From Chloroflexi bacterium RBG_13_53_26 (lineage in GTDB: Bacteria; Chloroflexota; Dehalococcoidia; UBA2247; RBG-13-53-26): a stretch of DNA of 5,708 nt. Made by a program: the position numbers and the translations under genes. The notes under the pieces were generated by a model. It did not search any database, was not told the origin of the DNA, and worked only from the letters and a program-made list of their open reading frames with translations. Position 1 is the stretch's first letter. Every line of letters starts with the position of its first letter. Positions 5,625 to 5,708 of this stretch are shown one piece after another. The DNA lies in assembly GCA_001795035.1 (NCBI GenBank), contig MGMW01000064.1, forward strand, positions 1 to 5,708. Direction: 5' to 3'.

Positions 5625-5708
5625 TTAAGAGGATTTTAGTGCATCGCATCTCTTTTTTGCATCTTCGACTTCGGGCGTGCCCGGGTCGGCGTCCTTCCAG
5701 AGGTCGAG
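5625..5708 (-). CDS. C-terminal end of an upstream kinase-TPR paralog (partial)
   Basis: The frame is open from the window edge to a TAA at 5627-5625 and encodes LDLWKDADPGTPEVEDA, then KKRCDALKSS. Against the C-terminus of the kinase gene at 1257 (LELWKEADPGLPEVEDARERLASL) 16 of 24 residues are identical, and in the conserved part most base differences are at third codon positions, so the end was under protein-level selection. Only 27 codons are visible; a kinase domain upstream is inferred from the paralog. It lies directly upstream of the ATPase promoter with no room for a terminator, so read-through into the ATPase is likely. Confidence 0.75.
   Translation of the reverse strand, partial: LDLWKDADPGTPEVEDAKKRCDALKSS

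Larger units (their letters stand above)
5576..5708 (-). repeat. right copy of the duplicated kinase-end / ATPase-leader junction
   Basis: This block contains the last codons of a kinase-TPR gene, its stop, the TTGACAAATAG box and the leader up to the ATPase ATG. It matches 1331-1212 in order and spacing; TTGACA-to-start distance is 37 bases here and 36 to the lost start in the left copy. Here the downstream ATPase is intact. Confidence 0.65.

Noticed and set aside
1..5708. CRISPR array, tRNA/rRNA genes or insertion-sequence ends
   Set aside because: No regularly spaced repeats, no cloverleaf-like or rRNA-like stretch, and no transposase or flanking terminal inverted repeats with target duplications were seen. 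The only long-range repeat is the kinase-end / ATPase-leader junction.

Overview
All genes in this window are read on the minus strand, so transcription runs from right (5708) to left (1). GC content is moderate to high and the genes are tightly packed. The long zinc-ribbon / Ser-Thr kinase / membrane anchor / TPR protein, with the C-terminal motif EADPGLPEVEDA, resembles the large kinase-TPR families of Acidobacteriota-related bacteria, especially Candidatus Aminicenantes. This is inferred from protein style only, because no rRNA or marker gene is present.

Layout in transcription order: (1) 5708-5625, the last 27 codons of a kinase-TPR protein whose body lies off the right edge; (2) 5615-5587, a promoter-like element 9 bases after that stop; (3) 5578-4415, an intact AAA-type ATPase with a DUF4143 nuclease-like C-terminus; (4) 4367-1257 (possible upstream start at 4418), an intact kinase-TPR protein; (5) 1250-1078, a collapsed second ATPase copy that keeps its promoter/leader and its last ~43 codons but has lost the ~1 kb between them; (6) 1013 or 1073 to 603 and 610-188, an antitoxin/toxin pair of the MntA/HepT (MNT/HEPN) type overlapping by 8 bases; (7) 187-1, a spacer with a good sigma70-type promoter firing off the left edge and small dyad symmetries.

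The main observation is that the junction 'kinase C-terminus - stop - TTGACAAATAG - ATPase leader' occurs twice, about 4.37 kb apart. The region therefore looks like a tandem array of a two-gene unit, ATPase plus kinase-TPR, in which the downstream ATPase has been gutted and an MntA/HepT pair sits directly behind its remains. The ATPase and kinase genes touch or overlap, which suggests co-expression. The toxin-antitoxin pair has no other obvious promoter, so it may be served by the relic ATPase promoter or by read-through from the kinase gene.

What each intact gene does is inferred from family motifs. A functional link between ATPase and kinase, and any link to the MntA/HepT pair, is a hypothesis from gene order alone.
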